Origin: Paractinoplanes rishiriensis
GTDB taxonomy: Bacteria > Actinomycetota > Actinomycetes > Mycobacteriales > Micromonosporaceae
DNA: 51,183 nt
Direction: 5' to 3'
NCBI RefSeq assembly: GCF_016862375.1
Contig: NZ_BOMV01000111.1
Location: 1 to 51,183 of the forward strand
The position numbers and the translations under genes are program-made. Shown in pieces: positions 40,334 through 47,319 of the stretch (the first letter of the stretch is position 1; every line of letters begins with the position of its first letter). The notes below the pieces were generated by a model that searched no databases, was not told the DNA's origin, and saw only the letters and a program-made list of their open reading frames with translations.

Positions 40334-40682
40334 CGCGCTCACCTCCGATCGGTTGGGGTGCGATGTCAGGCGCACAGCTCGAGGAAGCGGCGCCGCGCCG
40401 CTTCGAGCCGCTGCTCCGCGACGGCCAGCACTCGATTGGAGAGCTGGATGGCGAAAACGCGGCACGTCAGTTCGGTCATCACAGCCTGCCGCTCCGAATG
40501 TCAGTCTTCGTCACCTCAGATGATGCGTGCGGTGTCGGGACGCCCGTAGAGGCTTTCGTCACCATGCTCGCCGGACGGTGGTACTGAGCCGGTCGGGAGT
40601 TCGAGGCCGAGGACCCCCACAGCCCTGCCGGATGGCCCTGCCGTGCGTCTTTCCGGGCTTCTTAGCCTGACGAGGGGGAGAA
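40334..40682. other. 349-bp gap, possible small gene or leader
   Basis: A 74-codon frame (ATG 40363 to TGA 40585, starting MSGAQLEEAAPRRFEP) is open, but it has a poor ribosome binding site and mixed third-position GC; I would not call it a gene. Near the end, GGACCCCCACAGCCCTGCCG (40611-40630) and GGATGGCCCTGCCG (40630-40643) look like imperfect forms of the DosR-like element. They end about 40-50 nt before GTG 40683. Confidence 0.35.
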
Positions 40683-41069
40683 GTGAGTTCGCCGGCCGTC
40701 GTGGTGGTCAGCGGCACGTCGATCATCGCGGCGGCCCGGAAGCTGGACGGCGCGGGGGTCAAACGGCTGCCCGTGGTCGACGACATGGGCCGGCTGCGCG
40801 GCATCGTCACCCGGACCGACCTGCTGAAGGTGCACCTCCGCTCGGACGCCGAGATCCTGTCCGACGTCGAGACCGGCGTATTGGGCAGCTTCCTTGCCGC
40901 AGATCTCGCGACCGTCGACGTCGCGGTGGTCAACGGTGTGGTCACGCTGTCCGGGGAGGTCGACCGCTGGTCATCCAGGGAGTTGGTCGTGAAGCTGACC
41001 CATCAGGTCGCTGGAGTGGTGGATGTGACGTCGCGCCTGAGGTACGACTTCGACGACGTCCCCGGCTGA
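40683..41069 (+). CDS. Short CBS-BON protein lacking the first CBS motif
   Basis: Protein of 128 aa from GTG 40683, with GGGGGAG just upstream. It starts inside what would be the second CBS motif ('SSPAVVVVSGTSIIAAARKL', 'GVKRLPVVDDMGRLRGIVTR'). A linker, 'LRSDAEILSDVETGVLGSFL', and a BON domain ('VAVVNGVVTLSGEVDRWSSR', 'KLTHQVAGVVDVTSRL') follow. The CBS-BON protein at 15459 has the same order but about 85 more N-terminal residues. A single CBS motif could form a Bateman module only by dimerising. The kept ribosome binding site and reading frame suggest it is expressed despite the truncation. Confidence 0.72.
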   Translation: MSSPAVVVVSGTSIIAAARKLDGAGVKRLPVVDDMGRLRGIVTRTDLLKVHLRSDAEILSDVETGVLGSFLAADLATVDVAVVNGVVTLSGEVDRWSSRELVVKLTHQVAGVVDVTSRLRYDFDDVPG

Positions 41070-41140
41070 CCGCCGGAACGACCTGACGCCCTGAACCGGA
41101 GTGGAGAGATCACCTGACACCGAACGGCCGGCCTGGGTCT

Positions 41141-42640
41141 TCAGGAGGACCCGCGAGGCCCGCGGCCGGCTCGGGCGGGCCGTGACGGCACGGTGCGACC
41201 CCGGTAGACGGGCCGGACGACGAAACGCCGGACTTGCGGGGATTCCAGCCGCCATGCGGCATAGTCACGGGCATTCGCCACGGCACGCACGGCCTCCTCC
41301 GGCCCACGGAACACGGGGGCGCCCGCGGGACCCAGCCGGTGCAGGTGATCTCGGCCGCCGATGACCACCGCGGCGATGGTGAGGTGGGCGTGGTCGTCGA
41401 GCACCGGCGCCAGCGCCGCCACGTTCGCCGCGAGCACGTTCGAGCGGTTGCCGACCAGGGTCAGCAGCAGGATGTCTGCCTCGTTGCTGTTGGCGATCGT
41501 CTCGACGACATTCGCCAGGCGGTCGGCCGGAGTATCGACGCCCAGGCCGACCGGGTTGTCGCAGCGCGTCGAACCGATCCGGATCGGCAGCTGGGCACGG
41601 GTTGGTCCACTCAGCGGCACGATGTTGAACCCGTGCACTCGCGCCGTATCAGCGGTGAACCTGGTGAGGCCGTCGGCGTTGCCGACGATCGCCATCCGGT
41701 TGCCGGCAGGAAGGGGTTGATCGAGCAACATCCGGGCGGTGTCGAAGGTCTCTCCGATGCCGGCGGTCCGGATGACGCCAGCGCTGCGTAACGCTTCCTC
41801 GTCGGCTGTCGCCGGTTGGGCGTGTCCGGTCAGGAGTACCGGCTTGCGGTTGCCGAGCGTCCGGGCCACCGAGGCAAAGGTCGCTGGATCACCGAAGGAC
41901 TCGGGGGACAGCGCGATCGCCCGGGTCGCTGGGTCGTCGAGCCAGTAGCTGAAGAGCTCGTCGACGGAGACGTCGAGCTCCTGCCCCAGCGAGACGAGGG
42001 TCGATACGCCGCAGTGGTCGCGGACCGCCTGCTCCAGCAGCGCGATGCCCAGGGCGCCGGACTGCACCGCTAGGGCCAGCCCTCCGCTGGGCGGCCGCGC
42101 CGGCGAAAGGCTGGCGTTGAGCCGCACCGCCGGAGCGGCGTTGAGAACGCCCAGGCAGGATGGACCGAGGACGCGGACATGGTGCTGCCGGGCGGCGCGC
42201 AGGACCTGGATGCGATCCTGTTCAGCCAATCGTTCCCCCAGCAGGACGGCGCCCTGGGCGCCGACGCGGGCGCCGCTGCCGAGCACGTCCGGTATCTCCG
42301 CCGGAGGAACGGCCACGACCAGAAGGTCGACCCTGGTGGGCAGGGCAGCGACGGAGGGATAGGTGGGTACGCCGCATACCGGGCGGCCGGACCCGTTGAC
42401 CGCGAGGAGCCTGCCGCCGAACCCGTAGTCACGCAGCGCGCGGAGGGCCTCGTGGCCGGTGCCGCCGTGCCGGCTTCCCGCTCCCACGACGGCGACCGAT
42501 CGCGGCGCCAGCACGCGGCGCAATGAGGAGGGCTCAGCACCGCGCGGGTGGCCGAGCGCACCGACGGCACCTCGAACGTCAGGCTGATCAGAGGCGTGGG
42601 TCAGGGCGGTGCGTGCGGACGTGGGCGTCACCTTGGTCAT
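41141..42640 (-). CDS. NDP-forming acyl-CoA synthetase-like protein, CoA-binding part only
   Basis: Protein of 499 aa with the CoA-binding domain ('LAPRSVAVVGAGSRHGGTGH', about 45-64; 'VLGPSCLGVLNA', about 155) and two succinyl-CoA-ligase-type flavodoxin domains ('ALAVQSGALGIALLEQAV', 'LVSLGQELDVSVDELFSYWL', 'MAIVGNADGLTRFTAD'). It lacks the ATP-grasp domain that gives ADP/GDP-forming synthetases their ATP site. The segment that normally carries the phospho-histidine (SHTGALAG) is shortened to 'GHAQPATADEEALRSAG'. It may act with a separate ATP-grasp subunit or be non-catalytic. ATG 42640 follows GGAGG. The last 25 residues are Arg/Pro-rich. In mycobacteria and Streptomyces, related proteins occur near USP genes. 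Confidence 0.82.
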   Translation of the reverse strand: MTKVTPTSARTALTHASDQPDVRGAVGALGHPRGAEPSSLRRVLAPRSVAVVGAGSRHGGTGHEALRALRDYGFGGRLLAVNGSGRPVCGVPTYPSVAALPTRVDLLVVAVPPAEIPDVLGSGARVGAQGAVLLGERLAEQDRIQVLRAARQHHVRVLGPSCLGVLNAAPAVRLNASLSPARPPSGGLALAVQSGALGIALLEQAVRDHCGVSTLVSLGQELDVSVDELFSYWLDDPATRAIALSPESFGDPATFASVARTLGNRKPVLLTGHAQPATADEEALRSAGVIRTAGIGETFDTARMLLDQPLPAGNRMAIVGNADGLTRFTADTARVHGFNIVPLSGPTRAQLPIRIGSTRCDNPVGLGVDTPADRLANVVETIANSNEADILLLTLVGNRSNVLAANVAALAPVLDDHAHLTIAAVVIGGRDHLHRLGPAGAPVFRGPEEAVRAVANARDYAAWRLESPQVRRFVVRPVYRGRTVPSRPARAGRGPRGSS

Positions 42641-42892
42641 CGTTGACCTCCGGATGTCCTCGCGTGCTGCTCCAACAGCCTCCGCGCGGTCCGGCGGAAT
42701 GGCAACGGACCGCTGTAGACGGCGATGCCGCCGGGAGACTCAGGAATCGCAGCATGGCACCGGCCGGAAGCCAGCGAACAGGGTCGATGGTCCCGCCGGG
42801 CACGACGGGCGAGCGAAGGATTCTCCTGGCGTCCTGCGCTGACTCGGGCAATCCCGCCGATATGGGCAAGGGAGCCGTTAGCTCCGGGCACC

Positions 42893-42910
42893 GGGACCTC
42901 CGGCCCGTGT
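42893..42910 (+). promoter_or_regulatory. DosR-like box before the unknown/XRE operon
   Basis: GGGACCTCCGGCCCGTGT; it ends 31 nt before ATG 42942, closer than at most other genes. Confidence 0.6.
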
Positions 42911-42941
42911 GCTGTCGGGTGCAGCGAGGGAGGCTGATGTG

Positions 42942-43295
42942 ATGAGCACCGGAACGGCACACAACGGTCCGATCGAGATCGCGTTCGAGGTGGAGGGTCC
43001 GGTGAGCGGTTACGGATTGCCGGACATGGTCCGGGTCTTCCGGGTGATCGGTTCGACCGGATATCCGCGTGACGACCAGTGGATCCGCGACGCCGCGGTA
43101 CGCAGCTTCGACCAGGCGCACGACCCGGACGGCGTGCGCCGGCAACTTGCTGCGATCATGACCGCTACGGATCGGCGGCCGATGCTCCGTCAACTCGTGG
43201 TCTTCACCGGTATGGGACACGATCTGCCGGCCGCGCTGCAGCCGGTGATCGCCGACGAGATCGCCGGGATCTGCCGGAAGGAGCGGCCGTCATGA
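42942..43295 (+). CDS. Unknown conserved-looking protein coupled to an XRE regulator
   Basis: Protein of 117 aa from ATG 42942, with GGGAGG at 42928-42933. The first half ('PIEIAFEVEGPVSGYGLPDM', 'VRVFRVIGSTGYPRDDQWIR') looks like beta strands, and the second half is helical ('AAVRSFDQAHDPDGVRRQLA', 'LRQLVVFTGMGHDLPAALQP', then VIADEIAGICRKE). No family is recognised, and there is no signal peptide or membrane segment. Its stop overlaps the start of the XRE gene as ATGA, so the two proteins are made together; such pairs often act together, for example as regulator and sensor or as a toxin-antitoxin-like pair. This is a guess from layout only. Confidence 0.7.
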   Translation: MSTGTAHNGPIEIAFEVEGPVSGYGLPDMVRVFRVIGSTGYPRDDQWIRDAAVRSFDQAHDPDGVRRQLAAIMTATDRRPMLRQLVVFTGMGHDLPAALQPVIADEIAGICRKERPS

Positions 43296-43666
43296 CCCGC
43301 GTCGCACGTCTCGGGCCGGACCTCGGTGACATCATCCGCCGGCGCCGGGAGTTGGCCGAGTTGCCGATCCGCCAGTTCGCCTCGATGGTGGGCATCTCCG
43401 GCCCGTACCTGTCGCAGATCGAGCGGGGGCTGCGGGCGCCGTCCGATCGGGTGTTGCACGCGATCGCTGATTCATTGCGGACAACCGCCGACGTGCTGCG
43501 CCGGGAGGCGGCGCCCGACGGCGAGGCTCCGCTGGCCGTGCTTGCCGCGATCGCTGCGGATCCCCGGCTCACGGCCCGGCAACGACAGGCGCTGACCGAG
43601 GTCTACCTCGCTTTCGTCCGCAGTTGCGAGGGAGGTAAGCCGGAATCAGATCGGCCCGGGGGTTGA
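43292..43666 (+). CDS. XRE-family transcriptional regulator
   Basis: DNA-binding protein of 124 aa. The helix-turn-helix is 'IIRRRRELAELPIRQFASMV' followed by 'GISGPYLSQIERGLRAPSD' (about residues 10-48), a classic XRE pattern with a strong recognition helix. 'VLHAIADSLRTTADVLRREA' is the fifth helix. The C-terminal 60 residues (LAVLAAIAADPRLTARQRQA, LTEVYLAFVRSCEGG) form two helices of unknown role. ATG 43292 follows GGAAGGAG and overlaps the upstream stop (ATGA). Candidate target: the GTTAGC-rich site at 44031-44060. The stop codon falls in the loop of the terminator at 43651. Confidence 0.88.
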   Translation: MTRVARLGPDLGDIIRRRRELAELPIRQFASMVGISGPYLSQIERGLRAPSDRVLHAIADSLRTTADVLRREAAPDGEAPLAVLAAIAADPRLTARQRQALTEVYLAFVRSCEGGKPESDRPGG

Positions 43667-43677
43667 TCCCGGGCCGA
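43651..43677. terminator. Terminator overlapping the XRE stop codon
   Basis: TCGGCCCGGG (43651-43660) pairs with CCCGGGCCGA (43668-43677); the XRE stop TGA is in the 7-nt loop. It is convergent with the small gene ending at 43726. Confidence 0.8.
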
Positions 43678-43687
43678 CCCTCTCCTC

Positions 43688-43741
43688 ACTCACTGCAATA
43701 TCCGGACTCACTGCAATATCCGGACTCACTGCAATATCCGG
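43688..43741. repeat. Three perfect 18-bp tandem repeats across a stop codon
   Basis: ACTCACTGCAATATCCGG is repeated three times without a mismatch (43688-43705, 43706-43723, 43724-43741). On the minus strand each unit reads RILQ-stop, so the end of the small gene, including its stop codon, is present three times. Confidence 0.95.
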
Positions 43742-44001
43742 CGTGCCGTTTTGACGTACGCGGCGCCGACATCCTCGATGAGCCCGGCGCTTACCGTAAG
43801 TGCCGACCGCATCCACGGGTACGGCGCGATCTTCGCGGCGTCCTTCTCGAACGCCACCATGTCGGCAATGCCGCGTTCGTAGACGTTCACGGCCAGCCCG
43901 CCGACATCCCGGCCGACGTGCCGCACACGGCGGTTCGGGGTCTCCGGCCGCGCGGCCTTGGACGGTTCGGCCGGCCGTACAGTCTTGGTGGTGGCTGTCA
44001 T
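43726..44001 (-). CDS. Small helical protein, phasin-like in composition
   Basis: Protein of 91 aa from ATG 44001 with GGGAGGAGG upstream. The first 30 residues are basic and Pro/Thr-rich (TATTKTVRPAEPSKAARPET). The rest is two amphipathic helices with no membrane span: 'GLAVNVYERGIADMVAFEKD' and 'ALTVSAGLIEDVGAAYVKTA', ending RRILQ. This layout recalls short phasins or histone-like basic-tail proteins, but I cannot name the family. The last codons and the stop are repeated three times in the DNA. It is convergent with the XRE gene and divergent from the USP at 44164. Confidence 0.65.
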   Translation of the reverse strand: MTATTKTVRPAEPSKAARPETPNRRVRHVGRDVGGLAVNVYERGIADMVAFEKDAAKIAPYPWMRSALTVSAGLIEDVGAAYVKTARRILQ

Positions 44002-44030
44002 GACTTTCGCCTCCTCCCTGTCCCAGCTCT

Positions 44031-44060
44031 GTTAGCAACGTTAGCTGCGGCTAGCTAACG
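44031..44060. promoter_or_regulatory. GTTAGC-rich operator-like site
   Basis: GTTAGC occurs at 44031-44036 and 44040-44045, and its inverted form GCTAAC at 44054-44059; CGTTAGC ... GCTAACG (44039-44045 / 44054-44060) is an inverted repeat. The site is 30-59 nt upstream of ATG 44001 in the divergent gap. The nearby XRE protein is a candidate binder. Confidence 0.4.
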
Positions 44061-44090
44061 CGGTCAGAGGCGGTCGCCCCCCATTCGCCC

Positions 44091-44108
44091 GGGACCAACG
44101 GCCCTGCC
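44091..44108 (+). promoter_or_regulatory. DosR-like box before USP at 44164
   Basis: GGGACCAACGGCCCTGCC, ending 55 nt before GTG 44164. Confidence 0.7.
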
Positions 44109-44163
44109 GTCCGGCCGGCCGGCGGTTGACGCTGGAGTCGAGCGTTCGTCCGGGAGGTGCGCC

Positions 44164-45018
44164 GTGCACATCATGCTTTGCTATGACGGTTCAATGGCGG
44201 CCGGAACCGCGATCGACTGTGCCGGCACGCTGCTGCCGGGCGCGTACGCCCGGATTGCGCACCTCTGGGTTCCGCCCTTCGCCAGCGACGCGGTCCGCCG
44301 CCGGCTGTGGCAGGGCAAACGTCATCTCAACGAATTCGTCGCGGCGATCGAGCGCGAGGGCGCGGCCGAGGCGGACCGCCTGGTCACCACGGGGGTCGTG
44401 CTGGCGCGGGCCGCCGGATGGGAGGCCGAGCCACTGGTCGAGCGCAGCTTCGGCGGCGAAGGCCTGCACCTGGCGGAGCTGGCCGAGAAGCTCAGCCCGG
44501 ACCTGATCGTGCTCGGGTCGCGGGGCCTGGGCGGCGCCCGGGCGGTCCTCGGCAGCGTGTCCGACATCGTCGTGCACTACGCGCCGGCGCCGGTCCTGGT
44601 GATACCGCATCCCTTGCTCACCGCTGAGCGAGCCGCACTGGCGGGTGGGCCGATCGTCGTCGGCTGGGACGGCTCGGTCGGGTCGCGCCGGGCGCTGGCC
44701 GCGGCGGAGCATCTGTTCGGCGTACGGAAAATCGTCCTGGCCACTGTCACCGGCGATGGGCCGACGGAGCCGGCACCGTCCGGATACGACTCCGTGACCC
44801 GCGAGCCGAGGCACCGGTATCCGGCTGGCGGTCGCGCGGTGGCCGAGGCACTGTGCGCGACAGCGGCCGAGCAGCGAGCGGCCGCCGTGGTGGTCGGTTC
44901 CCGAGGCCGGTCCGCGGCACGCGAGATCCTGCTGGGCAGCGTGGCGATGGCCGCCCTGCACCACGTGCCGCGTCCCGTGGTGGTGGTGCCGCTGCGGAGC
45001 CCGGACCTACCCGATTGA
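44164..45018 (+). CDS. Universal stress protein (two domains)
   Basis: Tandem UspA protein of 284 aa. Domain 1 starts without extension ('HIMLCYDGSMAAGTAIDCAG') and has the ATP loop 'GSRGLGGARAVLGSVSDIV', one residue shorter than the standard. Domain 2 starts 'GPIVVGWDGSVGSRRALAAA' with the loop 'GSRGRSAAREILLGSVAM'. Both look able to bind ATP. GTG 44164 has GGGAGG 6 nt upstream and starts exactly at the first strand. Its 3' end overlaps the convergent kinase gene by 12 nt, with no room for a terminator between them. Confidence 0.92.
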   Translation: MHIMLCYDGSMAAGTAIDCAGTLLPGAYARIAHLWVPPFASDAVRRRLWQGKRHLNEFVAAIEREGAAEADRLVTTGVVLARAAGWEAEPLVERSFGGEGLHLAELAEKLSPDLIVLGSRGLGGARAVLGSVSDIVVHYAPAPVLVIPHPLLTAERAALAGGPIVVGWDGSVGSRRALAAAEHLFGVRKIVLATVTGDGPTEPAPSGYDSVTREPRHRYPAGGRAVAEALCATAAEQRAAAVVVGSRGRSAAREILLGSVAMAALHHVPRPVVVVPLRSPDLPD

Positions 45019-46221
45019 AGCCGGCGGGCTGGACGCCTGTCCGGTGTTCGGCGTGCTGGCCGGCGTCGATGTGGCGGATCGCGAGCGCGAGGGGGAGGGC
45101 GACGGCGACGGCGACTTGCTCGGGGAGCGGGACGGCGTCCGGGTGCTGGGATACGTTGCCCCGCTGCTACCCGTATGGTGGACGGCCGGTCGCGAGGACG
45201 GAACGGCGGACGGCACGGCCGGTGCCGACGGCGCGGGCCGGGGCGCGCCGGGGAACCAATCGAACGGATCGGTGGCGGCAACGGCGGCACCCGCCGAAAG
45301 CAGCACCGACCCGACGGCGACCGCAGCCGCGATATGCCGCCGGCGCCGGCGCACCGGCGGTATGCGGCGGGGAACGACCGCGACGGCCCGGCTGACTGAC
45401 GGTGCCGGGCGAACCGCTCGTTCGGCAGCTGCCGCCATGGCGGCAGCTGACGGGAAGCGAGCCGCAGGATCCTTGGCGAGCGCGGTGGCCACCACGGCGC
45501 GGGCCGCCGCCGGCACATCGTCCGGAAGAGGCGGCGGCTCGTCTTTGAGATGTCGCATCGCCACCGAGATGGAGTCTGGGCCGAAAAACGGCGGATGCCC
45601 GGCGAGGCAGTGGTAGGCGACGACGCCCAAGGCGTAGATGTCGGCGGCCGGTCCGACGGCGCGCTTGGCAACCTGTTCGGGCGCGATGTAGCAGGCGGTG
45701 CCGACCACCTCACCCGCACCGGTGAGCAGGGCGGACCGGGCCGACCGGGCCACGCCGAAGTCGACGAGGACGACGTCCCCGGCCGGCCGGACGATCATGT
45801 TGCCGGGTTTGACGTCGCGGTGCACGATCCCCGCGTCGTGCGCTACCTGCAGGGCGCGGCCCACCTGAGCCACGACGGCCATCGCCTCGGCGGCGGTGAG
45901 CCGGCCCTTCTCCGCGATCCGCCCGTCGAGCGGCTGACCGTCCACGTGCGCCATCACCAGGTAAGCGTCGCCGGCGTCCTGCCCGAAGTCGTACACGTCG
46001 GCGATACCGGGATGGTGCAGCGCGGCCATCGCGCATGCTTCGTGCCGGAAACGGCTTCGGAACTGCGGATCCACCGCGCGGTCGGCACGCAGCGTCTTGA
46101 CGGCAACGGTGCGGCCGAGGACCGTGTCGCGGGCCTGCCACACCTCACCCATGCCACCACCGGTGATGCGGTCGTCGAGCCGGTACCGGCCGCCGAGCAA
46201 TTCTCCTGATGTATGCGGCAT
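45007..46221 (-). CDS. Membrane Ser/Thr protein kinase (PknB-type)
   Basis: Hanks-type kinase of 404 aa. The Gly loop is 'ITGGGMGEVWQAR' (about 19-31) and the ATP lysine is in 'RTVAVKTLR'. The catalytic loop 'GIVHRDVKPGNMI' is near residue 132, 'VLVDFGVARS' carries the Mg-binding DFG and 'GTACYIAPEQV' is the P+1 region. After a juxtamembrane Pro/Arg part a single transmembrane helix follows (HIAAAVAVGSVLLSAGAAVA, about 297-318). The exterior is only about 80 residues, a Ser/Pro/Thr/Arg low-complexity tail ('SRSPSKSPSPSPSPSRSRS') without PASTA domains. It lies 15 nt after the glycosyltransferase gene in the same operon, so that membrane synthase is a candidate substrate (inference). Confidence 0.92.
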   Translation of the reverse strand: MPHTSGELLGGRYRLDDRITGGGMGEVWQARDTVLGRTVAVKTLRADRAVDPQFRSRFRHEACAMAALHHPGIADVYDFGQDAGDAYLVMAHVDGQPLDGRIAEKGRLTAAEAMAVVAQVGRALQVAHDAGIVHRDVKPGNMIVRPAGDVVLVDFGVARSARSALLTGAGEVVGTACYIAPEQVAKRAVGPAADIYALGVVAYHCLAGHPPFFGPDSISVAMRHLKDEPPPLPDDVPAAARAVVATALAKDPAARFPSAAAMAAAAERAVRPAPSVSRAVAVVPRRIPPVRRRRRHIAAAVAVGSVLLSAGAAVAATDPFDWFPGAPRPAPSAPAVPSAVPSSRPAVHHTGSSGATYPSTRTPSRSPSKSPSPSPSPSRSRSATSTPASTPNTGQASSPPASIG

Positions 46222-46236
46222 CGCTGTCCTCCTCGC

Positions 46237-47319
46237 CTACCCGGGCGCCGCCGGGACCATCACCTCGCCGGTGCGGCGAAGCTTCTGCCAGCGCATCCGC
46301 CGGCCGGCCAAAGCTGCCAGCGCGGCGCGGGTCAGCACCAGGTACATCAACTGGCGGTAGACCACCTGCTGGAACGGCAGCGTCCACAGGGGCCGGAGCG
46401 ACTCATGATCTAGCCGGAACGCCACCACCGCCGTCACGGCCTGCACGACGAGCATCGCGAGCCAGGCCACTGCGGTGTCCCGGCGGTCCAGGACCACGAG
46501 GCCCAACACCGCCATGATGTCGACCAAGGGAGCCAGCAGCGGCAGCAGGACGGTGAAGAAGGCGATGGACACCAGCCCGCGTCGCCCGAACCGGCCGGAC
46601 GGCCCGCTCTCAACCAGCGCCCGGCGGTGCTTCCACAGGGCCTGCATGGTGCCGAAGCTCCACCGGTACCGTTGCCGCCAGAGTTGTCGCAGGGTGGTCG
46701 GTGCCTCCGTCCACGCACGCGCCGTCTCCTCGAAGACCACCCGCCAGCCGGCGCGTTGCACCGCGACGGTCAAGTCGGTGTCCTCGGCCAGCGTGTCGAT
46801 TTGCAGGCCACCGGCGTCCAGGACGGCGCGGCGGCGGAACGCACCCAACGCACCCGGAACGGTCGGGATGCAGCCGAACGTGTCATAGAGGCGCCGGTCG
46901 AGGTTGAAGCCTATGACGTATTCGATGTGCTGCCACGTGCCGATCAATCCGTGCCGGTTGCCGACCTTGACGTTTCCGGACACGCCGCCGATGGCAGGGT
47001 CGGCGAACGGCTGGATGAGCCGGTGAACCGAGTCGGGCTCCACCACGGTGTCCGCGTCCACCATCACGAGGAGATCGTGGCGGGCTAACGCGATCCCGGT
47101 GTTGAGCGCGGCTGCCTTGCCGCCGGCCGGCGCGCGGACAACCCGAACGTTGCCGAGTTGCAGGCGCTCCACCGCCGCCCCGGTCCCGTCGGTCGAGGCG
47201 TCGTCCACCACGAGCACCTCGACGCCTGGATGCGCCGACAGCGCCAGGGACCTCACCGCCGGGCCGATGGTCGTCGCCTCGTTGAAGGCCGGCACGATGA
47301 TGCTGACCGGGTCGGTCAC
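46237..47319 (-). CDS. Processive family 2 glycosyltransferase (polysaccharide synthase)
   Basis: Membrane synthase of 360 aa. The GT-A domain begins 'SIIVPAFNEATTIGPAVRSL', has 'VLVVDDASTDGTG', the metal-binding 'VMVDADTVV' (DxD, near residue 85), the acceptor/base motif 'LAEDTDLTVAVQRAGWRV' and 'RQRYRWSFGTMQALW' (QxxRW, near 214). The TED and QxxRW motifs mark processive synthases of the chitin, hyaluronan, cellulose and PNAG type. Four C-terminal membrane helices follow. GTG 47319 is chosen because it forms a GTGA overlap with the deacetylase stop; ATG 47337 would overlap by 22 nt. With the NodB deacetylase it suggests a partly deacetylated N-acetyl-hexosamine polymer. Confidence 0.9.
   Translation of the reverse strand: MTDPVSIIVPAFNEATTIGPAVRSLALSAHPGVEVLVVDDASTDGTGAAVERLQLGNVRVVRAPAGGKAAALNTGIALARHDLLVMVDADTVVEPDSVHRLIQPFADPAIGGVSGNVKVGNRHGLIGTWQHIEYVIGFNLDRRLYDTFGCIPTVPGALGAFRRRAVLDAGGLQIDTLAEDTDLTVAVQRAGWRVVFEETARAWTEAPTTLRQLWRQRYRWSFGTMQALWKHRRALVESGPSGRFGRRGLVSIAFFTVLLPLLAPLVDIMAVLGLVVLDRRDTAVAWLAMLVVQAVTAVVAFRLDHESLRPLWTLPFQQVVYRQLMYLVLTRAALAALAGRRMRWQKLRRTGEVMVPAAPG

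Noticed and set aside
40363..40587. 74-codon plus-strand frame MSGAQLEEAAPRRFEP
   Set aside because: Weak ribosome binding site, mixed codon positions and no family signature.
43688..43741. Tandem repeats considered as a CRISPR fragment
   Set aside because: The 18-bp units are directly adjacent without spacers and overlap a coding end.
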